Source: Gimesia chilikensis
Lineage (GTDB): Bacteria > Planctomycetota > Planctomycetia > Planctomycetales > Planctomycetaceae
NCBI RefSeq assembly: GCF_008329715.1
Contig: NZ_VTSR01000018.1
Span: 183,828-247,827 of the forward strand
Reading direction: 5' to 3'
Length of the DNA stretch: 64,000 nucleotides
Part shown: piece by piece, positions 19,441 to 27,663 of the stretch
How positions within the stretch are numbered: position 1 is the stretch's first letter
Layout of the letters: every line of letters starts with the position of its first letter
Notes under the pieces: model-generated
The model's database searches: none
What the model saw: the letters and a program-made list of their open reading frames with translations, nothing else
What the model was told of the DNA's origin: nothing
Made by a program: the position numbers and the translations under genes

Positions 19441-20484
19441 CTAGAAGCTGGCTGCGGGCAGCTGAGTCATCTGAACGGTTGCCTGGAGGGGCTCGCCTTC
19501 GATGGATTCCAGCAGTTCCATTTCCAGTACACCACCTGACTGAGCGATGACCTGGCCGAACACTTCGTTGTCGGTGATGACAACACCGTTACACTTGGTG
19601 ATGACCATACCGGGTTGCAGGCCGATAGCAGCGGCTGGCGAATTGTCTGCGACAGATTCCACGCCAATCCCTTTGCCGGGCAGCATCATTCCTTTCAGAC
19701 CGAGGAACCAGCGAACGTCTTCCACAACCACTCCGTTGGGAGCGACATAGTCACAAGTTGGATACACGTAGTTGCAGTACTGGTAGTTGCCGGGCACGCA
19801 GTTTCGCAGTGGTGTGCAGTAGTTGTACCACCACCAGGAGAAGCGAGGACGATGGTTGTGCCAGTGATGGTTTCCGTGGTGGTGACCATTGTGGTGACCA
19901 TGATGTTTACCAGCGTGCTTTCCGCCATGCTGTCCATGTCCCTTACCCGGTTTGTTAAGAATCGGTTTGCCGGGGAACGGTTTACTGGGACGAGGACGAG
20001 GTTTGATGTTATCGAAAGGTTTCTTGCCAGATGGGCCATTGCCGAATCCGGGATCGATGGGTTTGGGGAATGGCTTGGGCTTCAGTGTGTTCTTGCCATT
20101 GAAGGGCTTCTGGTTGGGGCGTGTAAAGCCACTGCCCGGTTTCTTATGATTGAAACCAGAATGCACTTTCTTCATGGGCTGAATCTGTTTCATGTTGGAA
20201 TGCGGCTTGAAGTGCGTATTTTTCGAATGCACGTTAGAAAACTTGTTGTGGTTGATTTGTTTGTTGGAAAAATTGTGATTGAATTTGGGAGTCGACTTCA
20301 TGCTCGGCGAGTTGAACTTTTTCTTGAACGAAGATGACTGGAAGTTTCTTTTTGAACCAGAGAAGTTACCGCGGGATTTGCCAAAGTTACCACCTGAGCG
20401 TCCTCTACCACCGGCATAAGTTTCTATTGCCATTGTTCCGGTGACCATCGCCACAATAACCAAACTGAGTGTGAAGCGTTTCAT
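19441..20484 (-). CDS. Exported basic, His-rich low-complexity protein with C-terminal PDZ domain
   Basis: 347 residues. A signal peptide (ending near ETYAGG) is followed by about 165 residues rich in G, K, N, S, F and P, then a histidine cluster near 185-213 (GKHHGHHNGHHHGNHHWHNH) and a Trp/Tyr/Cys patch (WWWYNYC; CVPGNYQYCNYVYPTCDY). Residues of about 250-340 form a PDZ-like domain (GIGVESVADNSPAAAIGLQ, then GMVITKCNGVVITD). The His cluster could bind Zn, Ni or Cu and the paired cysteines may form disulfides. Likely a cell-surface or periplasmic protein; function unknown. Own terminator downstream. Confidence 0.82.
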   Translation of the reverse strand: MKRFTLSLVIVAMVTGTMAIETYAGGRGRSGGNFGKSRGNFSGSKRNFQSSSFKKKFNSPSMKSTPKFNHNFSNKQINHNKFSNVHSKNTHFKPHSNMKQIQPMKKVHSGFNHKKPGSGFTRPNQKPFNGKNTLKPKPFPKPIDPGFGNGPSGKKPFDNIKPRPRPSKPFPGKPILNKPGKGHGQHGGKHAGKHHGHHNGHHHGNHHWHNHRPRFSWWWYNYCTPLRNCVPGNYQYCNYVYPTCDYVAPNGVVVEDVRWFLGLKGMMLPGKGIGVESVADNSPAAAIGLQPGMVITKCNGVVITDNEVFGQVIAQSGGVLEMELLESIEGEPLQATVQMTQLPAASF

Positions 20485-20800
20485 TGTCCTGTTCCCCTTA
20501 TTTCGTATCAGATTCCACGATTGTGTTTGTTTTGTTTAACAGGTCCCATGCCTGTCTGACTTACTCAGCGTGAAGTAGGAAAAACTGTTACAGGAAAAAA
20601 GAGAAAAGTTCTAACTTGTTAAATAACAGTTGTTTAGTGGGTTGTCTGGCACGTGGAAATGTGACATATGCAGGTTTTTTGATGAGCAGGTTGCAATCAA
20701 TTGATGGTCCGCGGATACTGGAATGGTTCGCCTCTGAACAGGGGGAACGTCTTATTTCGACTGACTTATTAATCTGAATATTTAATGGACAGGAATCCGG
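20485..20800. other. Divergent intergenic region, 316 bp
   Basis: AT-rich spacer between the His-rich protein gene and the NHL-propeller gene. It should contain both promoters. I see no convincing promoter pair, RNA gene or ORF. Confidence 0.35.
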
Positions 20801-21808
20801 ATGATGAAGAAGTGCTTGCGTTCAATTGCGGTAGCTGTGGTCTGTTGTCTGACAGTGCCGGTGATGGCGGCGGAGAAGTTCGAACCGGTGCGGATGGGCA
20901 GCGGTATCATGACTTTTGATACGGTGCCCGGCTGGGGGTTCGACGAACAGGGCCGTTCCGTTCTGGGACCTACCCATGGCGGCGTGGTTGTCGATAAAGA
21001 GGGAAATATCTACACGAGTGCCAAAATCGGCGTGTTCGTCTTCTCGCCGGATGGGAAAGTAGTGCGTCGTTTTCTGGGAGATGAGTACTCTAACATTCAC
21101 GATATCGAAATCCGGGATGAGCCCGAAGGGGAATTCATTTACGGTGCCCGCAACGTGGCCGGGGAAGGGATCAAGTTTCACGCCGAGACGGGAGACATCG
21201 TTCTCAAACTGCCGTTCCCGAAAGAGTCCGGACTGAACCTCAAGAAGTTTGCCCCGACTGCGATTACCGTCGCCCCCGATGGAGACATTATTCTTTCAGA
21301 CGGTTACGCCAGTAATTACATCTTCAAGTTCGACAAGGATGGCAAATACAAATCCCACTTCGGTAAGAAGGGGAACGGCTTGAAGGAATTCAACACTGCA
21401 CACGGGATGACGCTGGATACGCGATACAATCCACCTCGCCTGTTGATCTGCGACCGGAACCATCAGCCCAAGGGCCGCCTGGTGCATTACGATCTGGACG
21501 GGAACTACATCGAAGAAGTAGTCACCGGACTGGGCATGCCGACTTCAGTCGCAATCCAGGGAGATTACGTATCGGTTCCCGACCTGCACGGACGCCTGGT
21601 TATTCTGGATAAGACCAACACCATCATCGCAGTACTGGGTAATAACGAAGATCCGAAAACACACCGCAACTTCAACGTCCCCCAGGATCAGTGGCGCGAG
21701 GGCATCTTCAGCGGCACTCACGGTTCCTACTGGGACAAAGAGGGCAACCTTTACGTGCAGGACTGGAACGTTTCCGGGCGACTGATGAAGCTGGTGCGGG
21801 TGAAGTAA
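20801..21808 (+). CDS. Exported NHL-repeat / six-bladed beta-propeller protein
   Basis: 335 residues with a signal peptide (MMKKCLRSIAVAVVCCLTVPVMAAE). The rest is a beta-propeller with NHL-like blades: GGVVVDKEGNIYTSAK, ITVAPDGDIILSDGYASNYI, GMTLDTRYNPPRLLICDRNHQ, GSYWDKEGNLYVQDWNVSGR. Related planctomycete proteins are often annotated as peptidylglycine-amidating-like lyases, but the mono-oxygenase is absent and lyase activity is not shown. Start supported by AGGA six bases upstream. The next gene begins 38 bp downstream, so co-transcription is likely. Confidence 0.85.
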   Translation: MMKKCLRSIAVAVVCCLTVPVMAAEKFEPVRMGSGIMTFDTVPGWGFDEQGRSVLGPTHGGVVVDKEGNIYTSAKIGVFVFSPDGKVVRRFLGDEYSNIHDIEIRDEPEGEFIYGARNVAGEGIKFHAETGDIVLKLPFPKESGLNLKKFAPTAITVAPDGDIILSDGYASNYIFKFDKDGKYKSHFGKKGNGLKEFNTAHGMTLDTRYNPPRLLICDRNHQPKGRLVHYDLDGNYIEEVVTGLGMPTSVAIQGDYVSVPDLHGRLVILDKTNTIIAVLGNNEDPKTHRNFNVPQDQWREGIFSGTHGSYWDKEGNLYVQDWNVSGRLMKLVRVK

Positions 21809-21846
21809 CGGGGAAGAGCTGATCCTGCCTCAACAGGAGTCTGTCG

Positions 21847-22503
21847 ATGAATGGGATTCCGGAGGAGTTTCGTATTGCTGGTGATACTAAAGATGTTCCC
21901 AGTGATGTGGACGCCTCCGCGGATCCGGACATCCCCCTGCGAAAGCGGTATGTCATCCTCTTGTTACTGCTGGCGGTCCTGTTTGTGGGTGTGCCTGCGG
22001 GATTGCTGGCGGCTCTGTTTCTGTTGTCTCCCGAGAAATTTTCACAAGCGCCACGCTACTATGAAGTGAACGACCCGGGAAGTGACTTTAAGCACTATAC
22101 CGGTTTCGACTGGCCGGGGTCGGCCCGGGTTATCTCTGCGGGTGAAGTGAGGCTCGAATTCCTGGGGGATGGTGAATACTACCTGGTCTTCGATACCGAT
22201 GCGGAGACCATTTCACAGTGGTTAAAGCAACCTACCCCGTGGGGAGAAACTGAGTGGCGTCAGGGACCGGTGCCAGCTGAGATTCCCCGGTTTTTCAACT
22301 TTGGTGTCTCGGGGATGAGTGCTCCCACTCTGGGAACTGACGCCGCGGGCCCGATCGAAGCGTCGCAGATAGAACGCCTGCTGGATACTGCAGAGGTTCG
22401 CTACGCCGCACGACAGCGGGCAAAGAACTCCTGGAATAATGGAGAGTTCCTGCTGCTGGACCCTGTGCAGAATCGGGTCTGGTATTCCCGCTGGGATTTA
22501 TGA
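21847..22503 (+). CDS. Single-pass membrane protein, unknown function
   Basis: 218 residues. About 33 polar residues precede a strong transmembrane helix (residues ~34-62: YVILLLLLAVLFVGVPAG onward), so the ~155-residue C-terminal domain should lie outside the cytoplasm. That domain is beta-rich and aromatic (DWPGSARVISAGEVRLEF; YYLVFDTDAETISQWL). No family is recognised. The ATG at 21847 has AGGAG seven bases upstream. It follows the NHL gene closely and converges on the amidotransferase-like gene. Confidence 0.78.
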   Translation: MNGIPEEFRIAGDTKDVPSDVDASADPDIPLRKRYVILLLLLAVLFVGVPAGLLAALFLLSPEKFSQAPRYYEVNDPGSDFKHYTGFDWPGSARVISAGEVRLEFLGDGEYYLVFDTDAETISQWLKQPTPWGETEWRQGPVPAEIPRFFNFGVSGMSAPTLGTDAAGPIEASQIERLLDTAEVRYAARQRAKNSWNNGEFLLLDPVQNRVWYSRWDL

Positions 22504-22533
22504 AGTCTCACTTTAGCTGAGCGGGGGAATCGT

Positions 22534-23313
22534 TCAGTCCACCTGGGAGGCCCAGTAGACTCCAGAGGCGACCAGTGATTTCGGACCATCCTGGGCTTCC
22601 GGGTGAGGACTGTAACAGATCACACGGCCGGCACCGAATTTGGAACGGATGATGGCATGAGTGCCTACCATCGCTCCGGCGGGAGCGCCGTTGCGGGCCA
22701 CTTCTGTTTCGAAACTCGCCAGAACTTCGTACCCCGGCAGGTGCTGCTGGTTGTCGGGGACCAGCAGTGGCCCGTTCTGGTAGCGTACTTTGTAACTTTT
22801 CGGACCGCGGGCGAGGACCTGTTGTCCGGCGGGTGTCAGACCGATTTCAACGGTTTCAGCGCCACGGGCCCAGTGCTGACGATCCCAGACGCGGGCGTTG
22901 ATTACTCCCAGCGACCATTTGTAATGCGATGAGGCGAGGTAAGCCCCGGCGCAGATCCCCACATAACCACCGCCGTTCTGGACAAACTGGCGGACCGCTT
23001 TGCGACCTTCTGGTGCCAGTGCTTTCGATTGCTTACTGCCACTGCCGCCGGGCATGATGAGAACGTCGAAGTCTTTGAGTATGCCGTTACGAATCTCGGC
23101 AGGACGGACGACCTGATACTTAAAACCATTGGCCGGCGTGAGGAACTGTTTCAGATTACGCGGGCCGTTTGATTCCTTGTCCGGATAGTCAAACACGGCA
23201 ACACGAACCAGTTTCGTTTCAGCTGTCTGTTCTTCTGCCTGAACTGTGAGTGGCAGGCAGGCCAGACACAGGATGAAGAATTTCGCACAACGGAATATAA
23301 TAGGAGAACGCAT
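22534..23313 (-). CDS. Exported class-I glutamine amidotransferase-fold protein (BPL_N/DJ-1-like)
   Basis: 259 residues with a signal peptide (to about residue 26, VQAEE). The rest has the alpha/beta fold of type-1 amidotransferase-like proteins: VRVAVFDYPDK, DVLIMPGGSGSKQS near 83-95, and the nucleophile elbow GGGYVGICAGAYLA with Cys121. The best relatives are the biotin-protein-ligase N-terminal (BPL_N) type. Exported location argues against a normal amidotransferase that feeds ammonia to a synthetase; it may hydrolyse an amide or be a binding protein. It lies 29 bp downstream of the C45 hydrolase gene in the same direction, so the two are probably one operon. Confidence 0.82.
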   Translation of the reverse strand: MRSPIIFRCAKFFILCLACLPLTVQAEEQTAETKLVRVAVFDYPDKESNGPRNLKQFLTPANGFKYQVVRPAEIRNGILKDFDVLIMPGGSGSKQSKALAPEGRKAVRQFVQNGGGYVGICAGAYLASSHYKWSLGVINARVWDRQHWARGAETVEIGLTPAGQQVLARGPKSYKVRYQNGPLLVPDNQQHLPGYEVLASFETEVARNGAPAGAMVGTHAIIRSKFGAGRVICYSPHPEAQDGPKSLVASGVYWASQVD

Positions 23314-23342
23314 GGAAGCTATCCTTGGTTTCGTCAGGTGTT

Positions 23343-24644
23343 TCAGGGGATCACGATTGTTTTCTTGACCGGAGCGAACCGGGGAGGCGGAGGAGCAGGC
23401 AGGTCGATCGCGGCCTGTTTCATTTCCTGCAGTTCCTGTTGCATCGCCTGCATGGCAAGTGCCGCCATCTTCTGATGGAAGCGGGTGACGGCCCCTTGTG
23501 AATAACCGTGTTGTCTGCGACTGTTCTGAAAAACTTGCGTGAGCTTGAGGATTTTATCTTCTGTTTTCCAGAGGTCTTCCCAGATACCGGGGAGGGCCTG
23601 TGTGTCGATGCCGTCACCCTCGGCTGATTTACTCCAGGCACGCAGGGAAATCGCGATCTCTCCCAACTCGGCTCCTTTGCGATCTTCCAGCGGGTCCGCG
23701 ACCTGTTCCATATCGACCCAACAGGGGACGGCCAGGGAAAAACTGGGATTACCCAGAATGGTCCACATGGTTGTCAGGCCGGGGTTTTCTCCGGGTTTGA
23801 CGCCATGAAAGACGGCGGCAGACACGGTGGTGGATCGGCTGATGGTGTTTGCGGTCTGGATGATTTCGGGCAGCTTGCCTTTGGTACCGTTGACGGTGCC
23901 GGGGTGAGGAGTGCCTTGCTGGTTGGACAGGTCGCGCGTCAGGTTGCGGAGCAGGTAGTCTACGGTGATGCCAGCTCCCCGCTGTTGTTCGAGTCGGGAA
24001 CACGCTTGGGAATAGCGTTCGGCGGAATAAATCTTCCCCAGATGACGCTGCTCGGGAAGGGCCGGCAGTCCCTGGGCGGTGGTGGCGAAGTTAGAACGTA
24101 CGATGTAGCCGTTGGGGGCTGTCTGGGGATCGTTGTCGTCAAACATCGTGTAGCTGTCGGGACCGGTTTCGAAGAGAGCAGCGCCTCCCCGGGCATCGAT
24201 GACACCAAAGTTGGCAACAGTGCGACGGCCCGTTTTGTTGGTTTCGTCGAGCAGTCTGCGGAAGTCCTCGACTGTTTCACAGGTTTCCAGGGCATGTTTG
24301 ATGAAACGTCCATTGCCCATGCCGGATTTTTTACCGGGAGTGCCGAGGTCTTTGCTCAACGAGTTTTCCAGACAGAAGCCGGCTTCGTTGACGCCCATGA
24401 ATGCTGATTTTCGGCTGCCTGCATTGACCACGGCGATGGCGCGGAGCGGACCCTCTTTGAACAGGACCACTTCATTATGGATGTTTGAGGTGTCCCGGTT
24501 TTTCCAGAGCAGTGGTCGGCCGTCAGCGGTCGCTTTGCCACTGATAACAGCGGTCGTGCAGGCGTGGGAGGAAGCAGACCATGGTACCGTAATCAGAACC
24601 AGTAGCAGTAGCATCCGCAGCAATGAAGTCACGTTTCGAGCCAT
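23343..24644 (-). CDS. Exported C45-family Ntn-type acyltransferase/hydrolase
   Basis: 433 residues. A signal-like N-terminus ends at SSHA, directly before Cys29 (CTTAVISGKATADGRPLLWKNRD). That arrangement fits N-terminal-nucleophile enzymes of the acyl-CoA:6-aminopenicillanate acyltransferase (C45) and bile-acid-hydrolase superfamily, with Cys as nucleophile. Other family-like segments are NAGSRKSAFMGVNEAGFCLENS and VANFGVIDARGGAALFETG. Such enzymes cleave or form amide bonds. Removal of the leader would expose Cys29 as residue 1. The C-terminus is proline-rich (LPAPPPPRFAP). First gene of a probable two-gene operon with the BPL_N-like gene. Confidence 0.85.
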   Translation of the reverse strand: MARNVTSLLRMLLLLVLITVPWSASSHACTTAVISGKATADGRPLLWKNRDTSNIHNEVVLFKEGPLRAIAVVNAGSRKSAFMGVNEAGFCLENSLSKDLGTPGKKSGMGNGRFIKHALETCETVEDFRRLLDETNKTGRRTVANFGVIDARGGAALFETGPDSYTMFDDNDPQTAPNGYIVRSNFATTAQGLPALPEQRHLGKIYSAERYSQACSRLEQQRGAGITVDYLLRNLTRDLSNQQGTPHPGTVNGTKGKLPEIIQTANTISRSTTVSAAVFHGVKPGENPGLTTMWTILGNPSFSLAVPCWVDMEQVADPLEDRKGAELGEIAISLRAWSKSAEGDGIDTQALPGIWEDLWKTEDKILKLTQVFQNSRRQHGYSQGAVTRFHQKMAALAMQAMQQELQEMKQAAIDLPAPPPPRFAPVKKTIVIP

Positions 24645-24948
24645 GTCGTGTCAGACCTTCTATGAAGAACCAGAAGTCTCTTAAAGATGATTCCGTCCAG
24701 AATCTAAATTCTGAGGACATTTTGGGTTCCGGTTTTGAGAACCTCAAGTCAGCAGAGGTGCCTGCACGAAACCTGCATCAAATCTTCATATTGTGCAATG
24801 TCATTCCCAACAGGAAAACAAAAAATTTAGATTCGGAGAGGAAAAGGAAAGATATTCTGTCAGGTATGATGCAGATGTCTTATGCTGGAGGCAGGAAAAC
24901 AGCTGTGTTCGCTGTCGTTACGATGTTGCATCCGCAAAGGGGACTCTG
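24645..24948. other. Divergent intergenic region, 304 bp
   Basis: Lies between the C45 hydrolase gene and the five-gene cassette. A frame in phase with the cassette's first gene stays open back to about 24793, but those 52 extra residues look non-coding and the Shine-Dalgarno at 24937-24942 favours the ATG at 24949. No RNA gene is visible. Confidence 0.35.
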
Positions 24949-25791
24949 ATGCAGGAAATGCGATATACCGAGAAAGAGATTATGCCACTTATCGCAGAGC
25001 ATCTGGTGGATATGTACGGACTGGATGATGATGAGGCACCTGACCCGATTCAAGATCTTGATCTCAGAATTGATCTGTATTTTAAAGCAGTCAAAGTCTG
25101 GGACGACATTGATTTCACCGATTTCAGATTTCGTTTTGAACGAGTCTTTCAGATTAAATGTGCCCCTGAGGTGTGGGAACAACTATTTGGTGTCGGCTCA
25201 CATTATCGAACTGAGGCCGAATGGGTTGAGCAGGTAGGACAGTATCTGACATTCAGGAAACTGGTCGATTTTATTGCAGAACGTACAACCTATATCTCAT
25301 TTCAACCTGTGCAAGTGATCGATCGTGAGTGTGGTCCCGCGGGTGCTTTTTACGGGATCACTGAGTTGTCGAACCTGATTGTTCCAGCTGCCTGTCAGAT
25401 CACACCTTCGACCAGAATCATTGACGCCTTTCGAGGAGAGACTCTGGATCAATTCTGGAGTGAACTTTGCTGGCGTAACAGGCAGATGATTCCCGACATT
25501 TCCAGAAAATGGGATTCCCTGTTCCTGTCGGGATGTCTGCTGGCTGTACTGGGATTTCTAATTGGTATCCCGCTTTCAATTGTCACAGCCAACATTCTTT
25601 ATCTTTTAGCGCCGTGCGTTTCGCTCTATGCGTTCTGGAAGTTGTATTGCCTGTACCATCACCATTCCGATCCCTTACCGCCGGAATTACAGACGTTTCG
25701 CGATCTGGCACTCTTGATTGCCGGTCGCAATTGCGACGCGGTGCGTGCAGTTCAGGCAGATTCGCAGTGTGAAGGTGAAGGGGCGTCCTGA
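24949..25791 (+). CDS. Membrane protein of a paralogous pair (copy 1), unknown function
   Basis: 280 residues from the ATG at 24949 (MQEMRYTEKE), which follows AAAGGGG. The first ~185 residues are soluble and contain VIDRECGPAGAFYGITEL. Two hydrophobic helices follow at about 188-237, then a short tail with PLPPELQTFRDLALLIAG. The next gene has the same layout and both conserved motifs (QECGPAGVFYGI; PLPPELQTFRDLAVWMAG), so the two arose by tandem duplication. No known family is recognised. The stop overlaps the next start by one base (TGATG). First gene of a tight five-gene cassette. Confidence 0.78.
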   Translation: MQEMRYTEKEIMPLIAEHLVDMYGLDDDEAPDPIQDLDLRIDLYFKAVKVWDDIDFTDFRFRFERVFQIKCAPEVWEQLFGVGSHYRTEAEWVEQVGQYLTFRKLVDFIAERTTYISFQPVQVIDRECGPAGAFYGITELSNLIVPAACQITPSTRIIDAFRGETLDQFWSELCWRNRQMIPDISRKWDSLFLSGCLLAVLGFLIGIPLSIVTANILYLLAPCVSLYAFWKLYCLYHHHSDPLPPELQTFRDLALLIAGRNCDAVRAVQADSQCEGEGAS

Positions 25792-26633
25792 TGAATCAGC
25801 ACCGCTATTCCGAAACGCAGATCCTGTGTGGCATGCGGGAGTTGTGGGAACGGCACCAGACGCAGTGGTTTTTTCTGTCCCGTTATACGCCCTTCCGGCC
25901 CGATGATCGGATTGATGTGCATCTGCAATCCGGAATACCAAGGTGGGCCGGGGAAGAGATCGATTTTAGTGACTTAGTCGACTTATACAAAAGTCTGCAA
26001 TCCTGCTTTCGATTTGAATGTACGCGCCAGGGATGGTCCGATTATTTCAGGCTCGATGTCTGCCGGGATGATTTCGAGGCGTGGGAGCGGTTGCATGCCG
26101 CCGACTTTACTTATCGTCGGGTCGCACAGTTCATCGCGGCGCGTGCGACGGCGATTTCTTTAGAGCCGGTCAATGTCATCGGGCAGGAGTGCGGACCTGC
26201 GGGCGTGTTTTACGGAATCCAGGAACTGGTAGGCGAGGTTAAAAAGTGTCCTCGAGATTTTGGACCGGGTACCCGGATTCGAGATGTGCTGACGGGGAAC
26301 GCGTTCGCTTTATTCTGGTTGAAAGTGCGCTGGATCACCGCACAACGTGCACCGGATCTGTCACATTTCGATCGCAGGCTGGGGAGACAAGTGCTTTGCT
26401 TTATGCTGACCTATGTGTCGTTTCTGGGAGCAATTCTGTTCTCGTTACAGGTCGATCCGTCCTGCTACTTTTTTAGTGCTTTCGCTTTGATTCCTCTGAC
26501 AGGCCTGGTCGGATGGCTGATGGAGCGACGATCGAATCCTCTTCCACCCGAATTACAGACATTTCGTGATCTGGCGGTGTGGATGGCAGGGCTGGACGAC
26601 AAGCAATTGCTGGTAGAAGGAGTGAGAAAATGA
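25791..26633 (+). CDS. Membrane protein of a paralogous pair (copy 2), unknown function
   Basis: 280 residues, the same length as the preceding gene. It shares the soluble N-terminal domain, the ECGPAGVFYGI motif near residue 135, two membrane helices at about 201-240 and the closing PLPPELQTFRDLAVWMAG motif. Start and stop overlap both neighbours (TGATG before, ATGA after), so translation is probably coupled through the cassette. Function unknown. Divergence from copy 1 is considerable outside the motifs, so duplication is not recent. Confidence 0.78.
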   Translation: MNQHRYSETQILCGMRELWERHQTQWFFLSRYTPFRPDDRIDVHLQSGIPRWAGEEIDFSDLVDLYKSLQSCFRFECTRQGWSDYFRLDVCRDDFEAWERLHAADFTYRRVAQFIAARATAISLEPVNVIGQECGPAGVFYGIQELVGEVKKCPRDFGPGTRIRDVLTGNAFALFWLKVRWITAQRAPDLSHFDRRLGRQVLCFMLTYVSFLGAILFSLQVDPSCYFFSAFALIPLTGLVGWLMERRSNPLPPELQTFRDLAVWMAGLDDKQLLVEGVRK

Positions 26634-27124
26634 ATCAGTCTGCTGTCTGTCGTATCCTGCTGTTGATGTCTGGACTGGCTGTGATCTCCAGCAGTAGCGG
26701 AGAGCGCCTGGCGAGGGCATCCGTAACACAGTCACCAGATCCATATTGGAGACAAACCCTCTTTCGAGGAGATGAACCGCTACATAATATTCCAGAAGTG
26801 ATCTCCCGCAGGTGTGAAGGGGAACTGATCTGGGTGAAGGTTCGCAATTCGGGAAATACAGTTCTGCGCTATACCTCAGTGGGGCGCAGTGGAATTCAAC
26901 TGTTTCAGGAAACCGATCTGTCAGGGCGCTGGCAGGCGGCCAATTGGGACTGGTGTGGTATGGGGAAAAAGTCCGTTCTATTAAAACCGGGAGAAACGGT
27001 AGAGCTGAAAGTGGATTTCTGGGAACAGGGAATTCGGGAACGAATGCTGGGGCATTTCAGAGATGAGGATTATCTGCATTCAGCGATGATCGTTCTGGCG
27101 ACTGAGAGTGGGGGATTTGACTAA
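26630..27124 (+). CDS. Small exported protein, paralogous pair (copy 1), unknown function
   Basis: 164 residues from the ATG at 26630, which overlaps the previous stop by four bases (ATGA). The frame is open further upstream, but only inside the preceding gene. A signal peptide (to about residue 27) precedes a ~135-residue, probably beta-sandwich domain with WRQTLFRGDEPL, VRNSGNTVLRYTSVG, AANWDWCGMGKKS and LKPGETVELKVDF. The last motifs recall domains that measure or bind peptides on the cell surface, but no family is recognised. The next gene is a paralogue with the same motif order. Confidence 0.76.
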   Translation: MNQSAVCRILLLMSGLAVISSSSGERLARASVTQSPDPYWRQTLFRGDEPLHNIPEVISRRCEGELIWVKVRNSGNTVLRYTSVGRSGIQLFQETDLSGRWQAANWDWCGMGKKSVLLKPGETVELKVDFWEQGIRERMLGHFRDEDYLHSAMIVLATESGGFD

Positions 27125-27639
27125 TGTATCATCAATCAGTTCAGTGGAATGCAATCAGGTGCCTCCTGTTGCTGCTGTTTTCATTCAGTCCCATTTCGAA
27201 CGTTCCAGCAGAGGACAAGCGGGTTCGCTTAACGATTCCGCCTGATCAACTGCCGGATCCAGCCTGGCGGAGGACTCAATTTGAAGAGATGGTGCCTTTG
27301 AAAAATCGTCCTGTCATTATTTCCCGCAAGCAGGTTAAAGTTGAGGTCTTCGTCGTTGTGAGGAATACTGGGGAATCGACCTTAATCTATCACTCAGCAG
27401 GACCGGAATACATCCAGTCATATCAGGAAGTTTTTCGGCGAGGACTCTGGCGAAAAGCAAACTGGGACTGGTGTGGTTTAGGAAAAAAAGACTTTTCTCT
27501 CTTACCTGGAGCATCGGTGACATTAAAAGTCCGATTCGAAGATGATGAGAGAGGCGAACGGATACTGGGGGCATTTCGTGAGGCAGGGACAAATCGAGAG
27601 GGACTAATCGTACTGGCAACCAAAGGACTGATCTGGTAA
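27124..27639 (+). CDS. Small exported protein, paralogous pair (copy 2), unknown function
   Basis: 171 residues with a signal peptide ending near VPAED. It shares WRRTQFEEMVPL, VRNTGESTLIYHSAGP, KANWDWCGLGKKD, LLPGASVTLKVRF and a closing IVLATKGLIW with the upstream copy, so the two are tandem duplicates. Start overlaps the previous stop by one base (TAATG). Exported location beside two membrane proteins suggests the cassette works at the cell envelope; that is inference. Confidence 0.76.
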   Translation: MYHQSVQWNAIRCLLLLLFSFSPISNVPAEDKRVRLTIPPDQLPDPAWRRTQFEEMVPLKNRPVIISRKQVKVEVFVVVRNTGESTLIYHSAGPEYIQSYQEVFRRGLWRKANWDWCGLGKKDFSLLPGASVTLKVRFEDDERGERILGAFREAGTNREGLIVLATKGLIW

Positions 27640-27663
27640 TTCCCTTTTAGAAAGACTGGCTGC

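Noticed and set aside
19861..19960. Regular repeats that might suggest a CRISPR or satellite
   Set aside because: The periodicity is from His codons (CAT/CAC) in the coding His cluster; no equal-length spacers or palindromic repeats.
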